From positions 100,852-164,851 of the forward strand of contig NZ_JASAUZ010000073.1 of the NCBI RefSeq assembly GCF_030162935.1: 64,000 nt of DNA. Direction: 5' to 3'. How positions within the stretch are numbered: the stretch's first letter is position 1; each line of letters opens with the position of its first letter. Of this stretch, positions 1-9,267 are shown one piece after another. This DNA comes from Comamonas halotolerans (GTDB lineage: Bacteria > Pseudomonadota > Gammaproteobacteria > Burkholderiales > Burkholderiaceae_C). Made by a program: the position numbers and the translations under genes. The notes below the pieces were generated by a model. It did not search any database and was not told the origin of the DNA. It worked only from the letters and a program-made list of their open reading frames with translations.

Positions 1-393
1 GATGATGCTCGTATCCCGGATAACGCAGGCCGGCAACCCGTGGATACGCCCGTGGTGGACAAGGCTCCTGCTGCTTATTTTTCTACCTTGCCAATCAAGG
101 CCATGGTGCGCAATTTGCGTAACGCAGGTTTTCCTGCTGCGGTGTCCAACACCGCTGGCACTTTTGTCTGCAACCATGTCTTTTATGCATTGATGCACCG
201 GCTGGCTCGGCGCGCAGCGCCCGGCGTGCGTGGGGGATTTATCCATGTTCCCGCATTGCCCGAGCAGGCTGCGCAGAACCCAGGCATGGCCAGCATGGCG
301 CTGAAGACTCAGATCGACGGTATTCGTGAGGCCATTTACACGGCCATGACAGTTCAGCAAGACTTGCAAGAAAACGCAGGCCAGCTGCATTGA
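1..393 (+). CDS. pcp: Pyroglutamyl-peptidase I (pyrrolidone-carboxylate peptidase), C-terminal part
   Basis: The gene enters from the left edge, so only the last 130 residues are visible. Family C15 peptidases remove an N-terminal 5-oxoproline (pyroglutamate) from peptides in the cytoplasm. The fragment carries the catalytic Cys in [13 protein letters not shown] and the catalytic His in [12 protein letters not shown], both characteristic of the family. The upstream Glu region lies outside the window. The next genes downstream open free 5-oxoproline, so the context fits a pyroglutamate salvage locus. The C-terminus ends normally at a stop codon and the gene appears intact on this side. Confidence 0.9.
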   Translation, partial: DDARIPDNAGRQPVDTPVVDKAPAAYFSTLPIKAMVRNLRNAGFPAAVSNTAGTFVCNHVFYALMHRLARRAAPGVRGGFIHVPALPEQAAQNPGMASMALKTQIDGIREAIYTAMTVQQDLQENAGQLH

Positions 394-526
394 GTCAGTT
401 GCACTGAAAGGTGTACTTCCTGACCCGGTATGCGGCACCCGTGGCCTGGAATTTTCCAGGTGTATGCAAGAGCACCAAGGCCCAAAAATAGACCACTGAT
501 TGGCACCCTGTGCAAGGAGAGACACG

Positions 527-1291
527 ATGAAGATGGATTTGAACAGCGATCTGGGCGAGAGCTTTGGCGCATGGAGCATGGGTGACGATGCAGCCATGCT
601 CGATATCGTCAGCAGCGCCAATGTGGCCTGTGGTTATCACGCGGGCGATGCTGCCGGCATTCTGGCCACGCTCAAAGCTGCCAAGGCGCGCAATGTGGTG
701 GTCGGTGCCCATGTGGCATATCCAGACCTGGTCGGGTTTGGCCGTCGCAATATGGACCCCAGCAGCGCAGAGCTGGTTGGTGATGTGATCTACCAGATCG
801 GTGCATTACAGGGCTTGGCCAAAGCCGCAGGCACACAAGTGCGTTATGTGAAACCGCATGGCGCGCTGTACAACACGATTGCGCACGATGCGCGGCAGGC
901 TGCAGATGTGATCACCGCCATGCAGGCGATTGATCCAGAACTGACCTTGATGGCCTTGGCGGGAGCGCCTTTGATCGCATGGGCACGCGAGCGTGGCTTG
1001 CGCGTAGTGGCAGAGGCATTTGCAGACCGTGCATATAACGATGATGGCTCTTTGGTGTCCCGCCGCTTACCGGGCTCGGTATTGCACGATGCGGATGTCA
1101 TTGCCGAGCGCATGTTGCGACTGGTGGAAACGGGTGAAATCGAAACCATCACGGGTAAACGTATCGCCTTGCAGGCTGACTCGATCTGCGTGCATGGCGA
1201 CAGCCCCGGCGCGGTGGAGATGGCACGTTGTATTCGTGCACGCCTGGAACAAGCGGGCGTGAGTTTGCAGCCCTTTGTGGCAATGAATTGA
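527..1291 (+). CDS. pxpA: 5-oxoprolinase subunit A (LamB/YcsF family)
   Basis: This 254-residue cytoplasmic protein is the PxpA component of the ATP-dependent prokaryotic 5-oxoprolinase, which hydrolyses 5-oxoproline to glutamate. The N-terminus [14 protein letters not shown], the [10 protein letters not shown] segment and the [11 protein letters not shown] segment are hallmarks of the YcsF family. The ATG at 527 is chosen because AAGGAGAG lies just upstream at 514-521; a longer reading from 500 adds nine residues that do not fit the family. pxpBC follows after only 10 bases, so the two are almost certainly co-transcribed. Length is normal for the family. Confidence 0.93.
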   Translation: MKMDLNSDLGESFGAWSMGDDAAMLDIVSSANVACGYHAGDAAGILATLKAAKARNVVVGAHVAYPDLVGFGRRNMDPSSAELVGDVIYQIGALQGLAKAAGTQVRYVKPHGALYNTIAHDARQAADVITAMQAIDPELTLMALAGAPLIAWARERGLRVVAEAFADRAYNDDGSLVSRRLPGSVLHDADVIAERMLRLVETGEIETITGKRIALQADSICVHGDSPGAVEMARCIRARLEQAGVSLQPFVAMN

Positions 1292-1301
1292 AGGGCTAGG
1301 C

Positions 1302-2924
1302 ATGCGTTTTTTGCCCGCAAGCGACAAGGCATTGCTGCTGGAGCTGGATGATTTGGCGCAGACCATGGCCTTGTACCGCCACATGTCTGCACAGCAGTTA
1401 CCGGGTGTGAGCGAGCTGGTGCCCGCAGCGCGAACCCTGCTCGTGCACTACGAGCCCCATGTGATCAGCACAGCCAGTCTGGTGGCGCTGCTGCGAACGC
1501 AGGCTGCAGAGTCTGAGCTGCAGCAAGGTGCGCAGCAGTCCCTGGGGCGCTTGGTGGAAATCCCGGTGCACTACAACGGCGAGGACTTGCCTGATGTGGC
1601 CGAACTGCTCGGCATCACGGTTGCACAAGTGATTGAACGGCATACCGCGCAGCCTTACGATGCGGCGTTTGCAGGATTTGCTCCGGGCTTTGTGTACCTG
1701 TCAGGTGGGGCCAATTTTCACGTGCCGCGCCGCCAGTCACCGCGCACCAAAGTGCCTGCTGGTTCCGTGGCTCTGGGCGGCAATTTCAGTGCCGTATACC
1801 CCAGTGCCAGCCCGGGTGGGTGGCAGTTGCTGGGAACGACTGAAGTGCCCATGTGGGATTTGCAGCGTGCGGAGCCCGCCTTGGTGCAGCCAGGCTTTAG
1901 GGTGCAGTTTGTGGACGCTGCGCGCCATGCCGTGCAGGTGCTTTTGCCAGCGAAAGCTTCAACCCAAGAACAATCGCAAACAACAACAGCAGCGTCGCAG
2001 TCACCTGCATCCACCAGCATCTCTTTTTTGTCGGTAGGCCTGCAGACGCTGGTGCAAGACGAAGGCCGCAAGGGTATGGCAGGGCTGGGCATTTCATCGT
2101 CGGGCGCGCTCGATGTGGCGGCCATGCATGAGGCCAATCGGGTGGTGGGTAATCCGCCAGACACATCCGTGCTGGAGAACGTGCTTGGTCTGCTACGTAT
2201 GCGCAGCCATGGCGCTACCACGGTTGCGGTGACAGGTGCTCAAGCCACGCTATCGCTCCACAGTGCAAACGGTGCCGTGTGGGATGTGGCGACGCATGTG
2301 CCCATTGCATTGAATGATGGCGATGTGTTGCAACTGCATGCACCCACTGCAGGTGCGCGCAGCTACATCGCCGTGCGAGGTGGCTGGGAAGTACAGCCCG
2401 TACTGGGCAGCACGTCCACCGACACGCTGGCGCAGGTGGGTCCGCAGCCGCTGCAATCTGGTCAGCGGATTGCGGTGGGTGCAGCGGTGGCAGCCACACA
2501 GTTAGGGGCAGTGGTGCTGGACAGTCAGCCCCGTGCCAATTTACCGCGTGCCGGTGAGTTGGTGGAGCTGGATGTGGTTCTGGGGCCGCGCACAGATTGG
2601 TTTACGCCGGCAGCGCTGGAGAGCTTTGTCACGCAGGAATGGCTGGTAACGCCGCAAAGCAATCGCGTGGGAGTGCGACTGGAAGGCACCAAGCCTTTAG
2701 AGCGTGCGCGTCGCGATGAGCTGCCCAGTGAAGGGACCGTGGCCGGGGCCATTCAAGTGCCTATCAATGGCCAACCCGTTCTGTTTTTGGCAGACCACCC
2801 TTTGACTGGAGGCTACCCCGTGGTGGCTGCCGTAGCTGGCTACCACTTGGGGCTGGCGGCACAGATACCGGTGGGTTGCCGCATTCGCTTTAACGTGATG
2901 GCACCGTTTGTTGAGCAGCGTTGA
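1302..2924 (+). CDS. pxpBC: 5-oxoprolinase subunits B and C, fused (KipI-KipA / AHS1-AHS2)
   Basis: The 540-residue protein joins an N-terminal KipI-like domain (about residues 1-215, with AGFAPGFVYLSGG and RTKVPAGSVALGG) to a C-terminal KipA-like domain (about 245-540, with GLGISSSGALDVAAMHEANR). The domains are separated by a Gln/Thr/Ser-rich linker near residues 220-240. In many bacteria PxpB and PxpC are separate proteins; fusions are also common. These two domains are homologous to the carboxyltransferase part of urea carboxylase (Pfam CT_C_D and CT_A_B). The gene lies between pxpA and a biotin carboxylase/BCCP gene that starts 60 bases downstream. Its substrate is assumed from family membership. 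Confidence 0.92.
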   Translation: MRFLPASDKALLLELDDLAQTMALYRHMSAQQLPGVSELVPAARTLLVHYEPHVISTASLVALLRTQAAESELQQGAQQSLGRLVEIPVHYNGEDLPDVAELLGITVAQVIERHTAQPYDAAFAGFAPGFVYLSGGANFHVPRRQSPRTKVPAGSVALGGNFSAVYPSASPGGWQLLGTTEVPMWDLQRAEPALVQPGFRVQFVDAARHAVQVLLPAKASTQEQSQTTTAASQSPASTSISFLSVGLQTLVQDEGRKGMAGLGISSSGALDVAAMHEANRVVGNPPDTSVLENVLGLLRMRSHGATTVAVTGAQATLSLHSANGAVWDVATHVPIALNDGDVLQLHAPTAGARSYIAVRGGWEVQPVLGSTSTDTLAQVGPQPLQSGQRIAVGAAVAATQLGAVVLDSQPRANLPRAGELVELDVVLGPRTDWFTPAALESFVTQEWLVTPQSNRVGVRLEGTKPLERARRDELPSEGTVAGAIQVPINGQPVLFLADHPLTGGYPVVAAVAGYHLGLAAQIPVGCRIRFNVMAPFVEQR

Positions 2925-2984
2925 GTCACAAGCTCAACACCGTGCAAGGCCCTCAATGCTGAGAGCCAAAAAGAAGGAAGAAAG

Positions 2985-4709
2985 ATGATTCGCAAGGTAC
3001 TGATTGCCAACCGGGGAGAAATTGCTGTACGCATTGCGCGTGCCTGTAAGGACTATGGCGTGGCCTCCGTCGCCGTGTATGCCGACCCTGATGCCGATGC
3101 CTTGCATGTACGCGTGGCCGACGAGGCCTGGGCCTTGCACGGTGTGCGCCCGGCCGAGACCTATCTGGATATGGACAAACTGCTGGACATTGCACGCAAG
3201 GCAGGGGCTGATGCCGTGCATCCGGGGTATGGTTTTTTGTCTGAGCGTGCCGAATTTGCGCAGGCAGTGATCGATGCTGGGCTGGTTTGGGTTGGCCCCC
3301 GTCCAGAAACCATCCAGGCCCTGGGTGACAAGGTGGCAGCGCGCAAGATTGCGCTGCAAGCAGGAGCGCCTTTGGTGGCTGGCACAGCAGAGCCCGTGCA
3401 AAGCGCAGATGAGGTCGTTGCATTTGCCAAACAGCATGGCTTGCCAGTAGCGATCAAGGCTGCGTTTGGCGGTGGTGGGCGAGGCCTGAAGGTGGCCTGG
3501 AAAATGGAAGAGGTGGCCGAGCTGTATGACTCGGCGGTGCGCGAAGCCACGGCAGCATTTGGCCGTGGTGAGTGTTTTCTGGAGCAGTTCCTGGATCGTC
3601 CGCGGCATATCGAGGCACAGGTGCTGGCAGACCAGCACGGCCAAGTTGTCGTTGTGGGAACCCGTGACTGCTCCTTGCAGCGGCGCAACCAGAAGCTGGT
3701 GGAAGAGGCGCCAGCCCCGTTTTTGAGTGATGCACAGCGCCAGAGCATTCATGATGCTGCGCATGCCATCTGTGCCGCCGCGGGTTATGTGAGTGCGGGG
3801 ACGGTGGAATTTCTGCTCAGCCGCAGTGGTCAGATTTCTTTCCTGGAGGTCAATACGCGGCTGCAGGTGGAGCACCCGGTGACCGAAGAGACCGCAGGCG
3901 TGGATCTGGTGCTGGAGCAATTGCGCATTGCAGACGGTTTGCCGCTGTCTTTCACTGAAACGCCTGTCCCCCGTGGTCACAGCATTGAGTTTCGCATCAA
4001 TGCAGAGGACCCGGGACGCGGCTATTTGCCGACGCCAGGCCACATCCAGCGCTTTGATATGCCCAGCGGTCCTGGTGTACGTGTAGATACCGGCGTCGTG
4101 GCAGGTAGCACCATCCCAGGCAGCTATGACTCCATGATGGCCAAGCTTATCGTCACTGGTGCCAGCCGTGAGCAGGCGCTGGCGCGTGCTCAGCGTGCCT
4201 TGGCAGAGTTTGAGGTTGAAGGTGTGGCCTCTGTTCTGCCCTTCCATCGTGCGGTGGTGCGTGATGCAGCGTTCACAGCCGAGCAGGGCTTTCAAGTGCA
4301 CACCCGCTGGATCGAAACAGAAATGCAGCAAAGCTGGTTGCCCACACAGCGGCCTGATGAGCCAGCCGCAGTGCAGCTGCAGCGCAGCTACATTGAAATT
4401 GATGGCAAGCGCGTGCGTCTGGGGTTACCCACTGCCTTGTGGCAAGGCATGTCTGCAATGAATGCTTCTCCAGCGTCAGAGGTTCGAGAAGCAGCACAAA
4501 GCGGTGATGTACTGGCCCCCATGGCAGGCAGCCTGATTGCATGGAAAGTTGCCACGGGAGACACTGTGCATGAAGGCGATGTGGTGGCAGTGATGGAATC
4601 CATGAAGATGGAAATGCCCATTACGGCGCAGCATGGCGGGCGCATGGAGTGTGTGCTTGAAACAGGGGCCATGCTGCAAGCCGGTCAGGTGATTGGCCGC
4701 ATTGTTTAG
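2985..4709 (+). CDS. Biotin carboxylase with C-terminal biotin carboxyl carrier domain
   Basis: The 574-residue protein has a biotin carboxylase domain at about 1-445 ([32 protein letters not shown], the ATP-grasp loop [22 protein letters not shown]) and a biotinyl domain at about 505-574. The biotin-accepting lysine is Lys541 in [10 protein letters not shown]. It would use ATP and bicarbonate to carboxylate its own biotin. Such A-subunits normally pair with a separate carboxyltransferase; none of the acyl-CoA type is adjacent. The neighbouring PxpBC carries carboxyltransferase-type folds, so a joint enzyme is possible. An AAGAAGGAAGAAAG purine-rich stretch precedes the ATG. Carboxylated substrate is unknown. 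Confidence 0.88.
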   Translation: MIRKVLIANRGEIAVRIARACKDYGVASVAVYADPDADALHVRVADEAWALHGVRPAETYLDMDKLLDIARKAGADAVHPGYGFLSERAEFAQAVIDAGLVWVGPRPETIQALGDKVAARKIALQAGAPLVAGTAEPVQSADEVVAFAKQHGLPVAIKAAFGGGGRGLKVAWKMEEVAELYDSAVREATAAFGRGECFLEQFLDRPRHIEAQVLADQHGQVVVVGTRDCSLQRRNQKLVEEAPAPFLSDAQRQSIHDAAHAICAAAGYVSAGTVEFLLSRSGQISFLEVNTRLQVEHPVTEETAGVDLVLEQLRIADGLPLSFTETPVPRGHSIEFRINAEDPGRGYLPTPGHIQRFDMPSGPGVRVDTGVVAGSTIPGSYDSMMAKLIVTGASREQALARAQRALAEFEVEGVASVLPFHRAVVRDAAFTAEQGFQVHTRWIETEMQQSWLPTQRPDEPAAVQLQRSYIEIDGKRVRLGLPTALWQGMSAMNASPASEVREAAQSGDVLAPMAGSLIAWKVATGDTVHEGDVVAVMESMKMEMPITAQHGGRMECVLETGAMLQAGQVIGRIV

Positions 4710-4806
4710 CGGCTCTCAAGACTTGCCATCACGCATTCTGGGTACGCTCTTGCTACGCCTTGCCTTTCACGATCAGACTTGAATCGGCAAGGAGCGGCAA
4801 CGGGGC

Positions 4807-5244
4807 TTAGTTCCAGCGAGCCAACAAGGCTGCACTCCAGGTCCCGGCGCACAGCAGCAATGCCAGAAAGACCGCCGCGCTGCCGAAATCCTTGGCCTTT
4901 TTGGATAAGGGGTGGCGCTCCAGGCCTACGCGATCAATGGCCGCTTCTATGCCCGAGTTGAGCAACTCCACAATCAAGATCAGCACCACGGTGGCCATGA
5001 GTGCAAATACTTCAAGCCATGTGTTTCCGAGCCAGTAGGCTGTAGGTAGCAAGACTGCGGCCAGGCAAACCTCTTGTCGGAAGGCTTTCTCGTACCAGGC
5101 TGCTTGCAGGCCTTGCAGCGAATAGGTGGTGGCGTGCCACAGGCGGGAAAGACCGGTGCGATGCTTTTGCGGATTGACGTCCCTGTCTGCAGCTTGCTGC
5201 GTCGGGGACGTGTTCGAAGGTGTGCGGGGATCGGTGGAACTCAT
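4807..5244 (-). CDS. dgkA: Diacylglycerol kinase
   Basis: This is a 145-residue inner-membrane kinase that phosphorylates diacylglycerol to phosphatidic acid. The hallmark ELLNSGIEAAIDRVGLE plus KAKDFGSAAV catalytic segment is present, along with three hydrophobic helices. An N-terminal extension of roughly 40 polar residues precedes the core. The gene begins 13 bases after the eptA stop on the same strand, so the two are likely one operon. This makes sense chemically: EptA takes phosphoethanolamine from phosphatidylethanolamine and leaves diacylglycerol, which DgkA recycles. Confidence 0.93.
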   Translation of the reverse strand: MSSTDPRTPSNTSPTQQAADRDVNPQKHRTGLSRLWHATTYSLQGLQAAWYEKAFRQEVCLAAVLLPTAYWLGNTWLEVFALMATVVLILIVELLNSGIEAAIDRVGLERHPLSKKAKDFGSAAVFLALLLCAGTWSAALLARWN

Positions 5245-5257
5245 GGAATCGGAGGTC

Positions 5258-7024
5258 TTAACTGGCTTGGGCCATTGTGGCTATTCTGCAGCCTTGCAAT
5301 ACGTCCAGTGCTGCGTTGTAGCTGCTGCTGCGCACATCCAGCAAACCCAACACGGTGTGATAGAAATTGTCGTGGCTTAGCGCCTGATCAAGGTGATTGC
5401 GCACACACGCTTCCTGAACCGCTGTGCGTGCCAGCAAGGATCCGGGCCACATGAGCCAGGGCACATGCTTTTGCGCCTCAGGGGCAATCACATAGGGCAG
5501 ACCGTGCAGATACAGTCCGTTTTCACCCAATGATTCTCCGTGGTCCGCCAGGTAAATCAGCCCCACATCATACTGATCCTGCCGGGCCTTCAGCCAGTCA
5601 ATGGTGCGTGCCACGAACAGGTCTGTTTCCACCATGCTGTTGTCATACACATTCACCAGCTGACTGCGGCTGCAGTCTGAGGTGACGTGGGTAGTGCATT
5701 CGGGCTGGAAGTGCTTGCTTTGTGGCGAAGAGCGGCGGTAATAGGCCGGGCCGTGGCTACCCATCTGGTGGAGCACCAGCACAGTGCCTTGTTGCTTGCC
5801 ATTGATGTTGGCTGTTTTCAATCGGTCACCAAGCAACTCGACCATGAGTTGATCCAGGCATTCTCCGTCTTTGCACCAGCGCTGCAAGGCAGTCTGGCTG
5901 GCCACTTTGTCGGCTTGCGCATGAGAGATGCGGTTGCACACCTCTTTACAGCCAGCCTGGTTGTCCAGCCAGTCCACGCTCAGACCTGCCTTGTGCAGCA
6001 CATCCAGCAAATTTTCGTATTCAAATTTGCGCGATTCGAAACCTTTTTTTCCAAGGTGTGAAAACATGCAAGGCACAGATGCCAGCGTATTGGTGCCGCA
6101 GGAGTGCACATTGCGCCAGTTGATGACGTGGCGTGCTTCCAGCTCAGGCGTGGTGTTGCGGGGGTAGCCATTCAGACCGAAGTGGTCGGCGCGGGTGGTT
6201 TCGCCCACAATCAGTACCAGCAGCGGCGGTTTGTGCCCGCTTGCTGCCGTGGATGCGTGCAGGATGCTGGCTGCGCGGTAGCTGCTGCCCAGAGTGGCGT
6301 CATCACTGATGCGCTGGAAGGGCCGCTTGTGCTTGAACAATGGCTTGAGTGTGACATCGCTGAACGACACGATGGTGGCCAGCGGGTTGATGAGGTAGCG
6401 AATCTCGGTGTGGTTGCGAATCAGGGGAGCCATTGGTTTGTACAGCAGCAGGCCTGCGCCCACCAGCACGCCAATGCTGGACAGCACCATGCATCCAGAA
6501 CGCCATAGATCACGTTTCCAAACAGTCGGTGCAATGCGCAGGCCAGCGTAGAGCGCAGCAATCGGAAGCCCGGCATATAGAGCGATGTGCAGTAGCAAGC
6601 CGCCGCTGATCAATGCCAAACCCTCGCTGGTATTGGTTTGCAATGTGTTGCGCACCATGCTGCTGTCCATGACGATGCCGTAGTGCAGCATGAAATATTG
6701 CACGGCGGCAGCTGTCACCAGCGTCAAGCTCCAACCCGGGCGACGCAGCCTGGGCCACGATAGCAGCATGAACCACAGGTAGCTGGCAGACGTAAGCGCC
6801 AGCGCAGTCAGCAACGTTTGAAAAGGCGTGAGTGCCTGTTCGTTGGCCAGCGTTGACAACTTGTGCCACCAGGCCTGGTTCAGGCCCAAGGTACACCACA
6901 GCGCCAAAAGCAGTGCCACCCAGCGGGCAGCCATGGGGCGTTGGGCAAAGGGTAGTAATGGTGCACGTTCAGCAGCTGAAGCTGGTGCATTGCGCAGCGC
7001 TTGGGAAGAAGACAATTCAGACAT
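5258..7024 (-). CDS. eptA: Lipid A phosphoethanolamine transferase (EptA/MCR-like)
   Basis: The 588-residue protein has about five N-terminal membrane helices (residues 30-200) and a periplasmic sulfatase-fold domain. Visible active-site elements are IVGETTRADHFGLNGY, the CGTNTLASVPCMFS segment holding the nucleophilic Thr, and LADHGESLGENG with metal ligands. Paired cysteines in the catalytic domain match the family's disulfides. It would transfer phosphoethanolamine from phosphatidylethanolamine to lipid A, lowering surface charge and polymyxin binding. The start at 7024 (MSELSS) is preferred over 7066, because the longer form adds 14 residues that run into the divergent regulatory region. 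Substrate is inferred from the family. Confidence 0.9.
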   Translation of the reverse strand: MSELSSSQALRNAPASAAERAPLLPFAQRPMAARWVALLLALWCTLGLNQAWWHKLSTLANEQALTPFQTLLTALALTSASYLWFMLLSWPRLRRPGWSLTLVTAAAVQYFMLHYGIVMDSSMVRNTLQTNTSEGLALISGGLLLHIALYAGLPIAALYAGLRIAPTVWKRDLWRSGCMVLSSIGVLVGAGLLLYKPMAPLIRNHTEIRYLINPLATIVSFSDVTLKPLFKHKRPFQRISDDATLGSSYRAASILHASTAASGHKPPLLVLIVGETTRADHFGLNGYPRNTTPELEARHVINWRNVHSCGTNTLASVPCMFSHLGKKGFESRKFEYENLLDVLHKAGLSVDWLDNQAGCKEVCNRISHAQADKVASQTALQRWCKDGECLDQLMVELLGDRLKTANINGKQQGTVLVLHQMGSHGPAYYRRSSPQSKHFQPECTTHVTSDCSRSQLVNVYDNSMVETDLFVARTIDWLKARQDQYDVGLIYLADHGESLGENGLYLHGLPYVIAPEAQKHVPWLMWPGSLLARTAVQEACVRNHLDQALSHDNFYHTVLGLLDVRSSSYNAALDVLQGCRIATMAQAS

Positions 7025-7068
7025 GGCCGCACTGTAGAAATCGGGTCTGAATATCCCCTGAAGCATCG

Positions 7069-7087
7069 GTTCAGCTACTGTTCAGCT
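7069..7087. promoter_or_regulatory. Candidate response-regulator binding site (two 8-bp direct repeats)
   Basis: GTTCAGCT occurs at 7069-7076 and again at 7080-7087, an 11-base period. OmpR-type regulators bind tandem half-sites spaced by one helical turn. The site lies in the 120-base region between the divergent eptA and response-regulator genes, about 45 bases from the eptA start and 58 bases from the regulator's GTG. A possible -10 (TACACT, 7111-7116) for the regulator lies downstream. The assignment to this regulator is inference. Confidence 0.5.
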
Positions 7088-7144
7088 TGGAGCGAAAAGT
7101 CGGTCACCTCTACACTGCAATCTTCACAGGTGTGGAGGCTGAAA

Positions 7145-7816
7145 GTGCGCATTTTGTTGGTGGAAGATGATCTGCCTTTGGGGCAAGCCGTTTTGGGCTA
7201 TCTCAAGAGCAAGCAGTTCAGTGTGGATTGGGCGCAGAGCCTGGAGCAAGCTCGCGCTTTTGTATCCACCATGCATTACGCAGCGGTGCTTTTGGATTTG
7301 AACCTGCCTGATGGTGAAGGATTGAATTTGCTGCCTGCGCTCAGCGCAAGCTCCCGTAGTGCCGAGGATCGCCCGACGGTGATTGTGGTGACTGCGCGCG
7401 ATCAGGTCAGCGATCGCATACGCGGGCTGGATGCTGGAGCTGACGACTATCTGGTCAAGCCCTATGACCCGGAAGAGTTGCTGGCACGTTTACGTGCGGT
7501 GGAACGTCGAAAGGGCGCGCAGCGCTCTTCGGTGCTGCACAGTGCAGACATCGCCATTGATCTGGCTCGGGAGTCGGTGCGCAAAGGGATGCTGCCTGTG
7601 GTGCTGACACCCAAGGAGTGGGCCTTGCTGCGGGTGCTGGCCAGCCGACCGGGGCAAATATTTACGCGTGAAAGATTGCAGGAAGCCCTGTACCAATGGG
7701 ATGAAAGCAGTGACAGCAACACGCTGGAGGTCTTTATCAGTCGCTTGCGTCGCAAGCTGGGCAGTGCATTGATTGAGACAGTACGTGGAACAGGCTATCG
7801 CCTGGTGGCGCAATGA
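7145..7816 (+). CDS. OmpR-family response regulator (PmrA/QseB type)
   Basis: The 223-residue DNA-binding regulator has a receiver domain at about 1-115, with acidic residues in LLVEDD, phospho-acceptor Asp51 in LLDLNLPDGEG and the conserved Lys in VKPYDPEEL. A winged-helix output domain (about 125-220) includes the TPKEWALLRVLASRPG and FISRLRRKLG segments. The GTG start at 7145 has GGAGG at 7134-7138 and gives the standard V-R-I-L-L-V-E-D-D opening. Reading back to 7001 would run into eptA. The kinase gene overlaps the stop codon (ATGA). Divergent eptA is the likely target. Confidence 0.93.
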   Translation: MRILLVEDDLPLGQAVLGYLKSKQFSVDWAQSLEQARAFVSTMHYAAVLLDLNLPDGEGLNLLPALSASSRSAEDRPTVIVVTARDQVSDRIRGLDAGADDYLVKPYDPEELLARLRAVERRKGAQRSSVLHSADIAIDLARESVRKGMLPVVLTPKEWALLRVLASRPGQIFTRERLQEALYQWDESSDSNTLEVFISRLRRKLGSALIETVRGTGYRLVAQ

Positions 7817-9267
7817 CACGAGTGAATAAAGCTTCCCAAAGCCTTGTGCAGCGCCTGGCGCGCTCCCTGATCACGGCAGTCCTGGCTGTCTGGTTGTTGA
7901 GCACAGCGCTTGTGGCCTGGTATGTGGACCGGCAAATTCAGGACAACTTTGATGTGGAGTTGATTGAAAGTGCGCACCGCCAGCTTTATCCAGCCTTGCT
8001 GGAGCTGCAGATCATTCAGCCTCCGCACAGCGCAGCGGCTGCGCTGCAGCCACTGACAGGTGGTGATCCGCAAGTCATGGGTGAGCTGCCCGGGTCTAAT
8101 CATTCCGAACCTCTGCTTTTGCAGCTGCGTCATCGTGATGGGCAGGTGTTGCTCAGAACGCAAGCTACGCCAGCTTCGCCCTTTGCTGTGCCACTGAAAG
8201 CTGGTTTTTATGACACCCCGGACTTCAGGGTGTTCAGCCTGTATGACGAGCAGTATCAGGTGTGGCTGCAGCTGGCAGATCCACTGGAGGAGCGTAGCGA
8301 AACCAGCCAGCGTACGGTCACGGGGCTGGTGATAGTGCTGCTTGTCATGCTGCCTGTGATGGCCTGGCTGATTACGGCCGTTGCGCGTCGTGAATTGCGC
8401 TTTGTGGGAGATCTGCAAAAACAGATCAGTGCGCGCAATGGGCGTAACTTGCAAGCTTTGGAGGTGCATGCCATGCCGCAGGAGTTGCGTACTGTAGGCG
8501 AGGGCGTCAACCAACTGCTGGAACGTCTAAGCGAAGCGCTCAACGTCGAGCGTTCGCTGGCATCCAATGCGGCCCACGAGCTGCGCACCCCGCTGGCCGA
8601 GGTACGCTTGCGCCTGCATACCGCAGTGGAGCAAGCACAGCAGCATGACGGCAGTACCACGCAGACTCAGGAAGCTGCAGTCCCTTTGGCAGAAGTAAAA
8701 GCGGCTTTGCAGTCACTGGAAATTTTGAGCCACCGCACCGAGCGTTTGCTGCAGCTATCGCGCGCAGAAGGCGGTGACCGCGCACACTTTGCGCGTGTGA
8801 ATCTGGTAGAGCTGGCAGCGCAAGTAGCACAGACTTTTTGGCAGCAAAACCAAGCACAAAAACGCCTGGATCTCATTACGCCCGATGCACATGATGCCGT
8901 CTGGGTGTGGGGGGATATCGACAGCCTTGCCATCGTGCTGCGCAACCTGATTGACAACGCATTGCGCCACAGCGATGGGTGGGTGACGCTGGAAGTGCTT
9001 GCAGCACCCCAGGCCGCCTTGGTGGTGAGAGACAGTGGTGCTGGGTTGAGTGCCAAGCAAATTCAGCTGATTCAGCAAAGACATGCACGCTTGGACACTC
9101 AGCACATTGGCTACGGTTTGGGGATGTCGATTGTGAAAACCATTGCTGACAAGCATGGCGCTCAATTGGTGTTCACCTCACCGCCCCCAGGAATGCCTAC
9201 TGGCTTGGAAGCGGGCCTGCGCTTTCAAGATGCAGCCAACGACGGTGATGAGTTACGGGAGGTTTAG
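7813..9267 (+). CDS. Sensor histidine kinase (QseC/PmrB type)
   Basis: The 484-residue membrane kinase partners the preceding regulator, whose gene it overlaps by four bases. It has a transmembrane helix at about 20-40, a periplasmic stretch to about 165, a second helix near 170-190, the dimerisation box AAHELRTPLAEVR with phospho-acceptor His255, and ATPase motifs NLIDNALRHSDG and DSGAGL plus YGLGMSIVKTIA. The phenylalanine (F) box is short. The sensed signal cannot be read from the sequence; Fe(III), Al(III) or cationic peptides are known for PmrB relatives. Confidence 0.92.
   Translation: MTRVNKASQSLVQRLARSLITAVLAVWLLSTALVAWYVDRQIQDNFDVELIESAHRQLYPALLELQIIQPPHSAAAALQPLTGGDPQVMGELPGSNHSEPLLLQLRHRDGQVLLRTQATPASPFAVPLKAGFYDTPDFRVFSLYDEQYQVWLQLADPLEERSETSQRTVTGLVIVLLVMLPVMAWLITAVARRELRFVGDLQKQISARNGRNLQALEVHAMPQELRTVGEGVNQLLERLSEALNVERSLASNAAHELRTPLAEVRLRLHTAVEQAQQHDGSTTQTQEAAVPLAEVKAALQSLEILSHRTERLLQLSRAEGGDRAHFARVNLVELAAQVAQTFWQQNQAQKRLDLITPDAHDAVWVWGDIDSLAIVLRNLIDNALRHSDGWVTLEVLAAPQAALVVRDSGAGLSAKQIQLIQQRHARLDTQHIGYGLGMSIVKTIADKHGAQLVFTSPPPGMPTGLEAGLRFQDAANDGDELREV

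Noticed and set aside
2934..4331. Long minus-strand open frame (465 codons)
   Set aside because: It is antisense to the biotin carboxylase gene, whose motifs are unmistakable. The frame is open only because of the codon use of the real gene.
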